Shown here in pieces: positions 11,942-23,637 of a DNA stretch of 64,000 nucleotides (its first letter is position 1; the number at the start of each line of letters is the position of its first letter). The notes below the pieces were generated by a model. That model did not search any database. It had not been told where the DNA came from and saw nothing but the letters and a program-made list of their open reading frames with translations. Made by a program: the position numbers and the translations under genes. This stretch comes from Arthonia radiata (taxonomy: Eukaryota > Ascomycota > Arthoniomycetes > Arthoniales > Arthoniaceae), in contig PSQN01000017.1 in assembly GCA_002989075.1 (NCBI GenBank), positions 124,001 through 188,000 on the forward strand, in the 5' to 3' direction.

Positions 11942-14106
11942 CTAGCCTAATGGATAATGCAGAGAACGTTGTTGGCTTCCGCTCGCAGTGTAATCCCCTC
12001 CAAACGCGGCGCGCGGAATCTCAGTCAACGTGACCGCTGCGCGCAGCCCTTGCTCGATGGCTTCAAAGCTTTCCACAACCTCACCGCCAGGCTCTCCGGT
12101 AGCGAACCAATACGCGACGCACGTCTTGAAGAGTTGCATCCGAAACCATGAGCGTATGATATCGTCGATATTACGTGTCTTCATGGCCGCCATGGAGCCG
12201 ATCGCCGCGCACCACAGCAGTGCTCCCGGTGTTGGTAACCAAAAGTCCTCAATGTCTGCCTCGCTGATGTGGTAATGTAACCGAGAGACCAAATCATACT
12301 GTGATCGCTCGTATGAGGTGGAAGCGGTGGGAGATATTGGTGATTCCAAGGTGTTAAGGTCCACGAGCACCACGAAGCTGATCAAAGCAATCCTGCATGC
12401 ATCCAGGATATGTCTATCTCGGCTAAGGCCAGTAGAAGATTGTAAGCTTGTAAGATCCTGTCATTCACTGCGTCAGTTGATTTCCTTTGGAGAAAGGTCA
12501 GGCGAGCCCTTGTCGCTGTCTATGTAAAAACTGCTTGCGTCTGCTAACGTGTCCAGGCTCATCTCAAATGTGACTCATTGATAGAGGCGCTCAACTTACA
12601 TTCCAGTGTTCATCCACAGTTCGTGCTTTCAAACGCTCCCAGCGCCTCAAAGCTGGCACAATCTTGACTGCTTGAGTAGTTGCGTCGACGTCCGACCTAG
12701 ACGCAAGGATTGAGATGGTGTGTACGGCATCTTGGAGGTCGCTGAGTACGTCAAGCAGCGGCGCATTCGATCGGAGCGCCGAGTCTGCTCTGGGAAATGA
12801 GCGGAGTGTGAAGAAGCGATAGGAAGAAGGATAGTGCTGCCAGCTGAGTGGACGGCGGGTCGATGGCTGATAATGGTGTACTTGGACGCCATCGAGCTGC
12901 ATGGTTGCTGCCAGCCGTCGCAATATCTGTATGATGGCGTGTCAGAAGGACCCATAATACTGCCAGTGATGCTGCTGCATGCTTGAAGACAGGAGGTCTA
13001 CTGGCTAAAGCACATTTTGCTTACTCTTAGACTGCAGTCTTATCAGTCAAAACACTGTCAACTTTGAACATCCTGCTTACAGATCGAGGGCAAGCCTGAC
13101 GATATTTCCCATAAGGCTAGTACCTAGGCCACCCCTGAGCTCGATGATCTTTTGAGCCCCAGCCTCATGGACATCGAACTCATGCATCTCGCACCCTATA
13201 ACGAACTGCACAAGTCAGCAAGGTTTCGAGTGAAGTACGAGGAGCTAGACATACATGGCTGCCCATGATACTAGCGACTGCTGCTATTACTGGAAGCTCG
13301 GTGGCCAAGGACGGCGTGGCTAAGGCCTCATTGAGTAGCTTGATAGTGACACCGTACTGCTGATGGACTTGTCGAATGAACGGACGGCGGTGTTGTAAGT
13401 CGTTGAACACCAACATCTTAAGGACCGCTGAGCTGGCCAGTGTGGAAATCACCAAGCTTGGGTCTTGCTCGTGTAACAGAGGTACAAGCGCGGTATCGAT
13501 AATGTTCGGTTCGTTGGCAGTCTTGAGGGTTTCTCGAACACCTGAAGCATATCAGCTTTCATTCTGGCTGCCACTTGTCTGATGGTTTCGTTGAAAAGGC
13601 AGCGACAGACCTTTAGGAAGCTGAGGCAAAGCTCTGAACGGCAGTCGCTCAATTGTACTAGGCTCAAACCCTGGCGCAAAAGTGTGCAAGAAGCTTGTTG
13701 TTGCACCGATGCCGCCTGCAACGTCCGCCGTTCCTGACAATGCATCGCGGGCTTCTGAATAGATCAAGGGATCTGTGGTGATCAACGTGGTTTCCTCTGG
13801 CATTCCTGACGACGACGCTGGAGCTTGGGATGATCGCTTTGAGGCTTTGCCTTTTGAAAGTTTGAGATCTGGATATATAGTCGCTTTAGTGTAATATCGA
13901 GCTAACACTGAACAATTCGTAATTGCATGGGATGGGCTGCCATTGTAGGCTTGCGGGGGGCACGCACCTGTTTCTCTCTTGAGGCGTCGCTCACGGTGAG
14001 AGTCTTTCATCATAACAGCACGAGTTTTCGAAATTCGTTCGCGCTTCTCTTCTTCGGACTGGTTCGTCATGTTGATGAATTCCAGTTCTCGTACTGGACC
14101 TGCCAT
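11942..14106 (-). CDS. Fungal-specific transcription-factor-domain protein (tachykinin-like family)
   Basis: Likely a nuclear regulator of the large fungal family with an N-terminal block like FINMTNQSEEEKRERISK followed by a basic helix (VMMKDSHRERRLKRE) and the fungal_trans-like helical domain, but no Zn2Cys6 cluster. Proposed exons: 14106-13968, 13868-13611, 13541-13255, 13205-13081, 13025-13031 (a 7-nt micro-exon), 12926-12600 and 12457-11942. With the micro-exon the frame closes to 552 residues; without it the frame breaks between ELRGGLG...VRLALD and the next conserved exon. The block VRETLKTANEPNIID and the GGLG motif are the family features I recognise. The first intron (13869-13967, 99 nt) is in frame and may be retained. 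The exact exon layout around 12,930-13,080 is an inference. The target genes are unknown. Confidence 0.72.
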
Positions 14107-15767
14107 AATGATCGATATCGTATGAACTATCGCCTGCGTGGCAAGCTCTCGCGCACATATCGTGTTTGACTTGACGCTGAATGTCCTTTTACTTATCCCT
14201 TTCGAAGGCTGCATGCCCCTTTCGCTCTTTGTCAAGGGTGTGATCCTGCGTCATCGTGCGAGGGAATATGAGTTTGAAGTTGAAGCCTACGTGCTGACGC
14301 CGAGCGTATCGCTAGCGAATGCGTTGAACAGGTACTCGGTAATTTAAAAGGTATTCAAGCGGGAGAGGAGGAAGGTTGCTCATGTGGTCGTGAGTACAAG
14401 GGAGTAGCCGATCTGTTCGGGGCCGTTTTGCAAAGCCTTGGTATGGCAGGTGTGTAGCTTTTTTGCGTAAGTTTGGGGTCCGTACAGGCTCCTCCCGTGG
14501 CTGCTGACGAGTGAGAGCAGGGCATCGGTGGTTGGCATGCACGGGACGCCGCTTGTCTTTCTGGCCGCTGTACACTTTATTTTCGGTTGCTGCCGGACTC
14601 TGCTCTGCAAATATTGCCTCTGTTTCGGCCATCCGCGCGAGTCAGCTTGATACCTATACTGTGTACACTCCTCGCTCAAGCCTTCAGCTCCCGAGGGCCC
14701 GCCAGCCTTGCTACCCTCATTTGAGCAGATGGCTGACTCGGGCTGATAGGTTGCCACTGTTGCGTACTCCTACTTTCTCTCAGAGCATGAGTCATTCGTC
14801 CACCTATTTCGTGAAGTGGTCGCACCCGCGGTCCTTCCCGTTGCGAAACGCTGCAAATTTTTCCAACCTGTCCTCAAGAATCCAGCTGCTGCTCTTTTTC
14901 TTCAATAGGCTGACTCGAATACCCTTGTTATGTCAATGACTTCAGTAGGCGAGAGTCAGCTGACAAGATTGCATCAGACCCAGGGTTCAGCATGGGAGAG
15001 CGGAAGACTCTACAGCAGGGATGCGCGGCGACTCTGTTTGCTGCTCTGGATCCATCCTTGCCTCGGTGGTATGTCCTCCTCAGACGACGCTGTCGGCACC
15101 ACGAAGATGAGAAGGCTGATCCTGTGTAGATCGTTCCGGTGCTTATCTTGCGGACTGCAATGTGGCAGAGGCGGCGCCTTTCGCGGCCGACGCAGAATCA
15201 GCCCAGCGATTGAGGGTTGTGACAGTGGAAATGGTGAGCCGCTTTTTCGGCGAGGACGGGGAGGAAGAGTAGGAGAAGGTGAGATCGGCGCGGACAATGA
15301 CCGAACAGTCCGTGAAATCCAGTTAGGGGTTTCGAGTCGTTCATTGCCTAGCTTTTGAGCTTTATCGAGATCACAATGTTAATATCTGCTCTCGTCTTCT
15401 TCACGCCTGACTCGCCATACACCTATTCTGTCTGCTGTACGGGAGAGTGGACGGATGCGTGGCATGGGAAGTGCCAGCAATCCTCATGTTCTTATGCAGA
15501 TGGTAGAAGAGCGTTTTCCCTTTCTGCAATCCTGAGTCATGTGTGTATGGGCATCACGCGTGCACGCGTCGAAGACCACGTGCGTGTTCCCGGTGCCAGT
15601 CAACAACATAGCAATAGAAGCGCATAGTATCTCACAGGAACCTCACAGCTCGTCATTCGTCAGGACCTGGCAAACCCGAAAGCAAAGGCTACACTCTTCC
15701 GCCTTCATCCTTTGATGATTGGCCTCCTTGAGCTCACAAACTCCGGCCACTGCACCCCATCTGCGCC
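14107..15767. other. Divergent intergenic region, 1.66 kb
   Basis: This separates the minus-strand transcription-factor gene from the plus-strand dynactin gene, so it should hold both promoters. Several frames of 90-140 codons exist on both strands, but they overlap and are not recognisable. I see no RNA gene or repeat. Confidence 0.45.
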
Positions 15768-16427
15768 ATGACCCACCCCACCCAACCTCTCCAAATCTAC
15801 CCTACCGCCCACATCGCCGACAAAGCCTCCTTGCACACCTCGACCTCCGCACCATACCCCATAATCATCAACGCGCACTGTGTGGTGCACCCCTTCGCGC
15901 GCCTGGACGCCTCATCCGGTCCCATCGTGCTCGGTGAGCGCTGCGTAGTCTGGGAGAAGGCTGCAATTGGGAGTGCGAGAAGCGCGTCGAGGCCGACCTC
16001 GTCATCTGGAAGGCCCAGGCCGGAGAGGGAAGAGGAGGAAGATGAAGAGCGAGAGCGTGTGAAAGTCAACACGGTTACGATTGGTGACGGGACGGTGGTA
16101 CAGCCGCACGCCAAAATCCCTGGGCCCGCAACGATAGGCGCAAAATGTAATATCGGCGTCGCGGTGGAGATAGGGGCAGGCGCAGTGCTAGGCGAGGGCG
16201 TAAGCGTCGCGAGTGGAACGAGAGTCGAGGACAGTGGAGTGATAGAAAAGGGGAGCGTCGTCTTCGGGGAGGGGCGGGTGCGGAAGCCGGGACGAGGCGC
16301 GAGTGAAGCTGTACAACAGGATCTGGAGAAGGCGAGGGAGATGCGAGAGGAGGGTGAGGAGCGACATCGCGTATTGACGGGAAAGCTTGTGAAAGGCACG
16401 GCCGGGGGCACGAGATTTACAGGTTGA
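15768..16427 (+). CDS. Dynactin subunit 6 (p27), left-handed beta-helix protein
   Basis: Pointed-end subunit of dynactin, the dynein cofactor for minus-end-directed transport along microtubules. It is a single exon of 219 residues, near the usual size. It shows hexapeptide-repeat (LbetaH) features: IIINAHCVVHPFARLD and IVLGERCVVWEKAAIG near residues 30-70, then TIGDGTVVQPHAKIPGPATI and further turns to about residue 165. A low-complexity charged insert (EREEEEDEERERVKV, about 85-100) interrupts the helix, as is common in fungal p27. The C-terminus is a charged helix. The p25 subunit (DCTN5) is the main alternative, but the insert and N-terminus fit p27 better. Confidence 0.85.
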   Translation: MTHPTQPLQIYPTAHIADKASLHTSTSAPYPIIINAHCVVHPFARLDASSGPIVLGERCVVWEKAAIGSARSASRPTSSSGRPRPEREEEEDEERERVKVNTVTIGDGTVVQPHAKIPGPATIGAKCNIGVAVEIGAGAVLGEGVSVASGTRVEDSGVIEKGSVVFGEGRVRKPGRGASEAVQQDLEKAREMREEGEERHRVLTGKLVKGTAGGTRFTG

Positions 16428-16599
16428 GCACCAGGTTGCGACCGTCGAAGATCAGACGAAGAAGGATTTCAGGATCAGACATTACGGGCTTGCCGCTCAG
16501 GCTATGTCACCGGCCGGGCGTATCTACATTCGCCCAACGCCAGACGCGCTACACTCGAAACATACATACGGCCGTTCGACGCCGCGAAACAGATAGCGC

Positions 16600-17074
16600 T
16601 CAAGACCATGCGCCAGGCATCTGTTGCTGAGGCTGTCCGGGCCTCGGGAAGATCGGCTTCGTCTCGAGATTCTCGAGACCGCCCATGGTACCCTGCTGAG
16701 CTTGCCAGCCGGTGCCCGTCTGCTGATTGACGAATGCGCTTTGGCGGAAGGGATTCGTGCTGCCAGTCGCTTGAGCCACCAGCGCGCCTGGAGGCTGTGT
16801 TGGCGACGTGTTGTTGGCGGGCGAAGCGCGAGCAAAGGGGTTCGTGCCAGTCCGCTGCTGCTGAGTTTGCTGTTGTTGCTCAAATGGCAGCTGGCTCTGT
16901 TGCATGAATCGCTGGAACTGCGACGACCCTGTTGCGCCTTGTGGCTGCTGCGAGAATGGATTTGTCCCTGTCTGTTCTGGAATCTGCGGCATGGAAGCTT
17001 GCTGACTTTGCCCAGTGTGTTGAGGCATGACGGACTGCCGGAAAGGATTCGTAGATTGTCGCTGCAATGGAGTC

Positions 17075-17110
<36 letters not shown>

Positions 17111-18759
17111 GGTTGAGGCTGGCCTGTGAACTGCGGCTGGACCGACTGCTGATGCCCAAACCCATCAGGCTGAGCGAAGCCTGTCTGCATATGTGGTTGC
17201 GGGCCGTACCCACCAAATTCTGCGCCAGTGGGCTGCGACTGTATCTGCGGCGGCGCCGCAGTCTGTTGTTGATATTGATTGAAAGGATTGGTTGACTGTT
17301 GGTTTAGTGGCTGCTGTTGAATACCCGCGAAGCCCGTTTGCTGTGGTTGCTGATGTTGTTGGAAATTCGTGAATTGTGGTTGGACTGACTGTTGTTGGAA
17401 CTGAGTAGGGTGCTGAGCCATAGGTTGCTGATTTTGTTCGATCGACTCAAAGAAATCAATGAGATCTGGAGAAGGTCCCTTGCCCGCACTCTGGGTGTTA
17501 CTGGCGCCTTGCGATGGCGTGGTGTCTGGAAATGCCGGTTTTGACGATGCTGCAGTCGAGGTCGCTGAAGGCTTGCTCGGGGTTGGCAATGGCTTACCGC
17601 TTCGCTTTGCCTCTTGCGTTGCGAGGTATTGCTTGCGATTAGCGTCGAAGTCAGGGTCGTGCAAGTACTCTTCTAGATGAGTCGCCAAGCTTGTCGGCGC
17701 GTGATGAATGCGTGGAATTTCTATCCTGGTTGCGGATTCGTATGCTCTTGCCTCAGACAGCCACTTCATTACGCTCTCGGTGAGAACAGCAAACATCTTG
17801 TAGATAGCCAGTGCTCTCTCCGCGTCCGGTTTTGACATTTCAAAATAATGCTCTACCATATGTCAGCTCGACCTGACGAAAGGCGTGATAGTCCTTCTCG
17901 ATGCTATACCTAATACACTGATCGTGCCCTCGTTCATGACTTGAAAGAGCTTCAATAGGTCTAGGATCAATAGGCGAAAGGCCGTCATGATGATATCGTT
18001 CTCCGGCTCTTCCGCGAAGAACTACGGCCGAGGTCAGTCCTGATAATGCAACACGGAAATTGATGGGACACACGTCGCATTTCACAAGGGATGAAATGAT
18101 CTCTTGTACGTTTTCTGTCTCCCTGAGGAGGCCTTTGTCAATAGATAGCTTCTTCAGCCGTCCAGGTGCTCCCTCGACATAGTCCTGCTTGGTCTTGCCA
18201 TACGATCGAGCACGCTCAATGAGATAGGTGGAGTAGCAGCGGATGTTTCGGCCTTGTGTCTGTACTGTCGTCCTCGTCAGTGTACTTCTCACCCTCTTCA
18301 ACTTCGTTTGCTTTTGCGATAGCCACTCATTACCAAGTATGCCTTGCTCTTGCAATGGAACGATGTCATGTGTGCAACAGCGGCCTCTTCGGTGGACACC
18401 ACGAGCAGGTTTCACGTACCATCTGAGTACGTGGAAAACGCCATGACTTTGCGGTAATCCATTGCCAAGTACTGCAATGTCGCCTCGGGCTGCCCTTCTC
18501 GTATCATCATGTGAACCACGATCAACGCCTTGAATGCTATTGTCCACGTCGTGTCTCTTAAGCGGAACTGCAGAGTACGAAAGACCTCGGCGACACCGGC
18601 TTCGCCTGTGCGCGTCGCTTGGAGGATGTGCTCGATATACTTAGATTTGGGCGGGACGAGCTGGATCAGCATTAGTTGACGTGTTGCAAGCAGTGCTTTA
18701 AAACCGTGACGTACCTTGTGTTTCGTCGCGCCCTTGACCGACTTCTCGTAGGAGTGCAT
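16600..18759 (-). CDS. Clathrin adaptor of the AP180/CALM family (ANTH domain)
   Basis: Endocytic adaptor that binds PtdIns(4,5)P2 through its ANTH domain and brings clathrin and EH-domain proteins to the plasma membrane, like yeast Yap1801/Yap1802. Exons: 18759-18715, 18660-18420, 18264-18074, 18021-17910 and 17852-16600; the frame closes to 613 residues. The start at 18759 gives MHSYEKSVKGATKHK, matching the family's N-terminus; a second ATG 21 nt upstream in the same frame is possible. The ANTH core has PPKSKYIEHIL, FKALIVVHMMIREG, QTQGRNIRCY and LEHYFEMSKPDAERAL, ending near residue 300. The C-terminal half is Gln-rich with a pure polyQ run (about 17,070-17,112) and five NPF tripeptides, each in S/G-T-N-P-F, which are binding sites for EH domains such as those of Ede1 and Pan1. 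The second intron (18265-18419) is unusually long at 155 nt. Confidence 0.92.
17070..17112 (-). repeat. CAA trinucleotide repeat encoding polyglutamine
   Basis: About 13-14 TTG/TTGT triplets on the + strand read as consecutive CAA or CAG codons in the AP180-type gene. Such tracts commonly vary in length between strains. Confidence 0.85.
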
Positions 18760-20459
18760 GCCGGAATGGGGAGCGTGCATATCCGGTCTGTAACGACGGC
18801 GAGGCGCAAGGGCGCAAAGTAGCTGGAAGGGTTACCGCTATCGAGGAGCAATAGAGTGCACAAGTTTCATGTCGTGTGCGAGTTTGAGATTCGGCGGCTA
18901 TTCTGACGGCGCAGCCACTGCAAGCGATTCAATGTGCTGCAGCTGCGAAGTAGAGCTAGGTTGCGCGTTCGATGTCCGACCGATGACGTTTGTAGGTAGA
19001 TAGGTGCGACGTGTGCAAACAGGTGGCCTTGCTGCTAGAGAAAAGCAACGCAGGGATGGGCAATTTGATCTACAGAGAAGATGTGGAATCAGGGAGCGAG
19101 CGCATACGAGGCTCTAAGACAGCGGAACGTGTTCACAGTCGAAGGATCGCGTCGCAGGGTCCAAGTTCAGCACATGCGTTGCCGTATGCAAAGCCACCTC
19201 ACTAAGTGCTGTCGAGATGCATTGGCCGTGGTCTCGGGTACACATTCGTTATGCTAGCTAGCAGTAATCAATGGAGCTAGCCTGCAATGAAATTTCCATG
19301 GCCATTGGAGGCCTGCCGCAAATACCATTGCGCTCGAAGCTCGAATGTGCTGTTTGCGTCGTCTTCTTGATGAACACCTTCCAATTCAGATCAGAGATGC
19401 CTTGATCGCGTCCGTTAATGTAACAAGAAGTGTGTGCCGAACGCTGCGCTCATGCTACGTCCAGCTGCTGCTATAAGACCGCTGAAGCCCGCAAAGAGGA
19501 GAGTCTGGCGGCTGCCCTGGACGCAACTCGCACGTACACGCTAGGCTTTCATCATCTAGTAGGGGATCAGTAAGCAAATAGCATTGCAACAGACATACTG
19601 CACTCACATGTTTTGAACTGGAAGGATGAAGAGAAAGAAATTTTGAAATGGATTGCTGAGAGGGATCAGTACTGGCTTGTGCTTACTAATCATATCACGT
19701 GTAGCCGCCCAGCCCTGCGAGCCCTCTCCTGGTTGCTTTTGCCCCTTTGCCCTCCGTTTTGTATTCACATTCTGCGGGTCTTCATCAAAGGCGAGAAAGC
19801 TTGACAAGTGGAGATTTAGGCATTGATTCATATGACGTGGGCGAACTTGACGTTACCTGGGCATCAAATTGATGGCTCAATGCACATCGTCCAGTGCCTC
19901 GCTATCTCCATGTACTGGTCCTTTCCGACAAAAAGCCCTATTTACGTGAGAGTAGAGATGGCGGTTTGCATGTCTCGCTGGCCAAACAATTTCAGAGGCG
20001 AAAGGCGTTGGAAACCCGGATAGAGCGCTATCGACGATTCCCCTGGAACTTCCCTTGAGGATCGGGGGGAGATGCATGATAGCATGCTCTCTCATGGCCA
20101 TGGAAGCGTGCAGAATGGGCATGACAAGAATGGAAAAGGTTGTGCATCGAGAGGTCGGGCGAAGTTGCGAAAACTTCTTCACCGCTTCACCGCTTCCACC
20201 TTCTGCCCCCTGCAGCATCCTTTCAACCTGCGCAAATTCTTCTTCTTCTTCTAAATTTCTTCAATACTGATACCAAAACAGACGTCGTACATTCATCCTG
20301 CACACCTTTGTAGAATTTCTTTTGTACAACTCGCAACCAAACAGACGCTAGTCAACTGTATTCCGCTATACCTCCAAGCATCGACTTTTGCGACCAAGCA
20401 ATACCTATCCTCCAAGCCTTTCAGCTCGCACAAGCGAACAAACATTCACTCGTGCATAC
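18760..20459. other. Divergent intergenic region, 1.7 kb
   Basis: This lies between the AP180-type gene (-) and the HORMA-domain gene (+), so it should hold both promoters. The part before 20,460 contains CT-rich runs (for example TTCTTCTTCTTCT at about 20,240) typical of fungal promoters. I recognise no gene or RNA. Confidence 0.45.
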
Positions 20460-22398
20460 ATGGCACCACGTACCCGCGCTCATCAAGCTCCACCATCAAG
20501 ACCTGCCGCTGCGGCTCCTGTCGAGCACGTAACGCTGGCAAATCACTCCAAGCAAACTCATGTCACCATTGATCAAAGCTTGAACGTCGTCAAGATCAAT
20601 ACTTACGGAGCGGTGAGCACTTCCGAAGTCTAGGCACAGCACAACACTTCAATCGTCAATACCCAGAAATTGCATGCTTTGATCACTGACGCCTTCTAGT
20701 TAAGCGAGCTCCTGAAGATTCGGCAAGCTGTTGTTGTGTCCTTGAAGAATTGAAAAGCTGACCTAGCTCAGACGATGCGTCGATCAAGTAGCCTTCGGTG
20801 AACGTCAGTATGTCCAGAAGAATCGCGCTATGGCCTATGAAGACATTGCGAATAGCGCTGGTGCAGAGGTCATCGCAGATGCCAAAAAGGGCCATGGCGC
20901 TCTCCGCGCACACTTTTTGCTGCGCAACGAAGCGACTCCAGGAGGCAACAAGGTGCTCGATTGGCTAGTAAGCAGGTTCATCTTGCCCAAATATGACATC
21001 GAGATACTGACTTCTACAATGAAGGAGAGAGACGTTTTTCCAGCCATAGCACAGAACGCGATACAGGCTATGCAGCTTCGAGTACTCGAGTACAATGGAT
21101 CCAGGGCCATCGAGACCTGGGTGTTCGCGTTTTCGCGGCTTTCCTCGCCCGTTCAGCAGCACAGAACGGACGGCTCCTCTTGGACCATGGTTGATGTTAC
21201 ATTAAGCTTAAGCAAAGCTCTGGGTGACGTCCACAGCCTCTTGCTACCTCTGCCGGCTTTGCCTAGTGAGCTTGCCGCCCTCCATTATGAGTGATGGTGA
21301 AGATTGCTTACACAGGCCACAGAGCGTAAGGATCTCGAACTCGTGCTCTCGTTCAATGACACATCCGGCATCCCTGAAGTTTCAGCACTCTTCGCACCGC
21401 TTGCCGATGCGAACTACGACTTTGCCGTTTCCGACGAATGGAAGATACGCCGGCAGGTGTCGAAGCATTTGAACACCAATTTCCACAGGTGTGCTTCATC
21501 TAGTCATTATGGTCAACGAAGGCTAATGAGCTCATTAGGCTTGACTTTGCAATCGAGCACTTGGAGTATCGATCGCAAGGACCGCAACAAAGCCCGGTAG
21601 CCATCCCAGATTTCCTTCCCTTGACCGAGCATCGTGAAGTAGATGACATGTTCATATGCAAACGAAGAGGCTTGAAGCCTGCATACGCATCAGACCTTGA
21701 GGAATACGAAGAGCATGCCGCTCAACCTCGGGCCAATGACTACATCGAGGATCACGTCAGCGATGAGCACAGTGCTGATGGCCAGGCGGAACACCGTGCA
21801 GAGGACCACGTCAACGGCGAGTTCGACCATGATGACCACGGAGACCACGGAGACCGCCGCGAGGGCCGTGCTGAAGACGTCCACCAAACACAGACCGCTG
21901 CTAGTCAAAGCTCAACGCCGAGTCTTGACCGCGTTCGTGAATCTTCGCCGGATCAATATAAGAAGGAAAAGCGTGTATACAGAGAGGATATGGAACGCTC
22001 GAAGGAAATCAAAGCGATGGTCAGTACTCTCCAAGTCTACTTACGTCTATTGGCTAATCCGTATGCAGCATGCCGGCTTTAGAAAGCCACTTGTGACACC
22101 GAGCCAAATCACAGAGCGACAGTCGCAAGCATATATGAGTGCTCTCGGCGGTTCGAGCCAGGACTTCGACACTTTAGCGGAAGGAACCCAGCCCCAAGTG
22201 CCAAGCGCCGACCCCACTTCGCCGACAGGAGAGCGCTTGAGCGGCGTACCAGGGCGAGCGGCGAAGCGCAGAAAGCGCAAATCAGCTGATGCTACGATGG
22301 GGAAAGGCATGGGAGCGGTAAAGCGCACTCGTAGCTTCTACATCAGCTCTGATCGAGTCTCGAAGACCTCTTCTCGAGCGTCATCGGAGGGTGCATGA
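20460..22398 (+). CDS. Meiotic HORMA-domain protein (Hop1-like)
   Basis: Probable meiotic chromosome-axis protein, the Hop1/HORMAD role in double-strand-break formation and in choosing the homologue as repair partner. Clear exons: 20460-20612, one starting at 20700, one covering about 20,790-21,265, then 21323-21488, 21539-22019 and 22069-22398. The junction between 20,740 and 20,800 is unresolved: the frame changes there, and the only candidate intron is very short (about 34-44 nt) although it contains a GCTGAC branch-like site. HORMA features are QSLNVVKI, AFGERQYVQKNRAMAYED, LDWLVSRF, IETWVFAFSRL, and LPALPKRKDLELVLSFND across the 21,265/21,323 junction. The tail has several SQ/TQ sites (for example PSQITERQSQ, GSSQDF, EGTQPQ), like the Mec1/Tel1 target cluster of Hop1, and a basic KRRKRKS patch. 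I see no zinc finger. Confidence 0.8.
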
Positions 22399-22795
22399 AA
22401 ATTGGGGTCACCCGCGCCGCGAAGGGCGCGCAGGCGCTTGACCTTGACTCTAATATAGTACTACGGGTCGGATAATAGCTTTGAAACGCGCTGTATGTAA
22501 GAAGAAGACCCCAAGAACGAGCATGAAAGTGCTGCTCTCCATCAAAACTCCTGGACGGGATGGGGCGGCATAAATGCACTCATTACGTCATCGGATCACA
22601 TGCATGGTTTGCGCAAAGAGCTGCTCCGGATGTCCTGACATGTGCTCAGGCAAACAATCGTCCAATTCTTCGAGGCGTCTCTTTCATCTGCACCTTCATT
22701 CTAACAAGTGGTATCGTACAAATTCCGCACCCAACAGATGCGGCCGCTCTTCCTAAATACGACCATCAAGCGCAGATCCGAGTTGACAGGCCAAC
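22399..22795. other. Intergenic
   Basis: Gap between two plus-strand genes. Nothing specific is visible. Confidence 0.45.
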
Positions 22796-23637
22796 ATGTC
22801 TGTCAAGTATGTGCATCGATGCGCAGATGCGCAGAGTTCATGAAGATGGTTAAGGCTCACTATTTTACAGCTGGGTCATGCTGGGCTCAGGTCCGCAAGC
22901 TTTTGTACCATTAGCAAATGAGCACACGCTTCTCACCTCGCCGCCGCGGACTTCTATTCAGCTTCAGAGCCTAAACAAATACCCTGGACGAGAGCCTTTC
23001 CACCTCACAAGCAATTCTGGCCGCGTTTACCTGACGAATCAAAGAGTACACCCCAATTTTATTCGATTCATCGGTATATTCTGATCTAGGTAAACAGATA
23101 ATTTACTTGCCTGATCCTACCCCATCAACCCTTCAGTCCTTCGCCGCTCCCCTGCTTAAAGTCCATGACAGCCGTGTCACTACGCCTTTCTTCGGGCCGA
23201 ATGCATGGCTTGCACTCGTTCAACCAGTGCCGGGTGGTGGCGTTCCATCTCAACATACGGCTATTGAGCTCAAACTGACGTTCAAAGATGGCGGCGCTTA
23301 CGATTTCCATACCAAGTTCACACAGATCAAGGAGCGGTTGCAGCAGGCAGCTGATGTCGCAGCAGAAAGTGGTCATGCGCGAGGCTCGTCACACGCTGGT
23401 GGTGCCGATCTCAATGCTGTCCACTTAGAGCAGCTACCAGTTTATGAAGAGCAGGCCGGCGCACCTGCTGCTGCGCCAGTCGCAGAAGAGCCACCTCAAG
23501 CAACGCCGGTGTCAGCGTCAACAGCTCCCAGGTCGGCTCCGATCGTCCCCTCCGATGAACCGCCGCCAGGCTATGAGGAAGCGCAGCGAGAGGCCTTGAA
23601 TGAGCGCATAGAGTCCGAAACCCGCAACAGTTCGTGA
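22796..23637 (+). CDS. WBP2-type GRAM-domain protein with a PPxY motif
   Basis: Homologue of WW-domain-binding protein 2. Exons: 22796-22806 (only 11 nt: MSV plus two bases), 22871-23045 and 23098-23637; the frame closes to 241 residues. The start NWVMLGSGPQAFVPLANE and the block GRVYLTNQR|IIYLPDP, joined across the second intron, are WBP2 features. A GRAM/PH-like domain covers roughly residues 25-150, followed by a Pro/Ala-rich tail. The PPPGY at DEPPPGYEEAQ is a PPxY ligand for WW domains, so a link to a Nedd4/Rsp5-type ubiquitin ligase or a WW-containing transcription cofactor is plausible. The donor of the second intron (GTACAC) is weak, but removing that intron restores the conserved alignment. 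Confidence 0.87.

Noticed and set aside
14511-15358. Two 142-codon plus-strand frames between the transcription-factor and dynactin genes
   Set aside because: No recognisable content; they overlap open minus-strand frames in a region expected to hold two promoters.
18265-18419. Possible extra exon inside the 155-nt intron of the AP180-type gene
   Set aside because: Joining the flanking exons directly gives the conserved SDVQTQGRNIR sequence, so no extra exon is needed.
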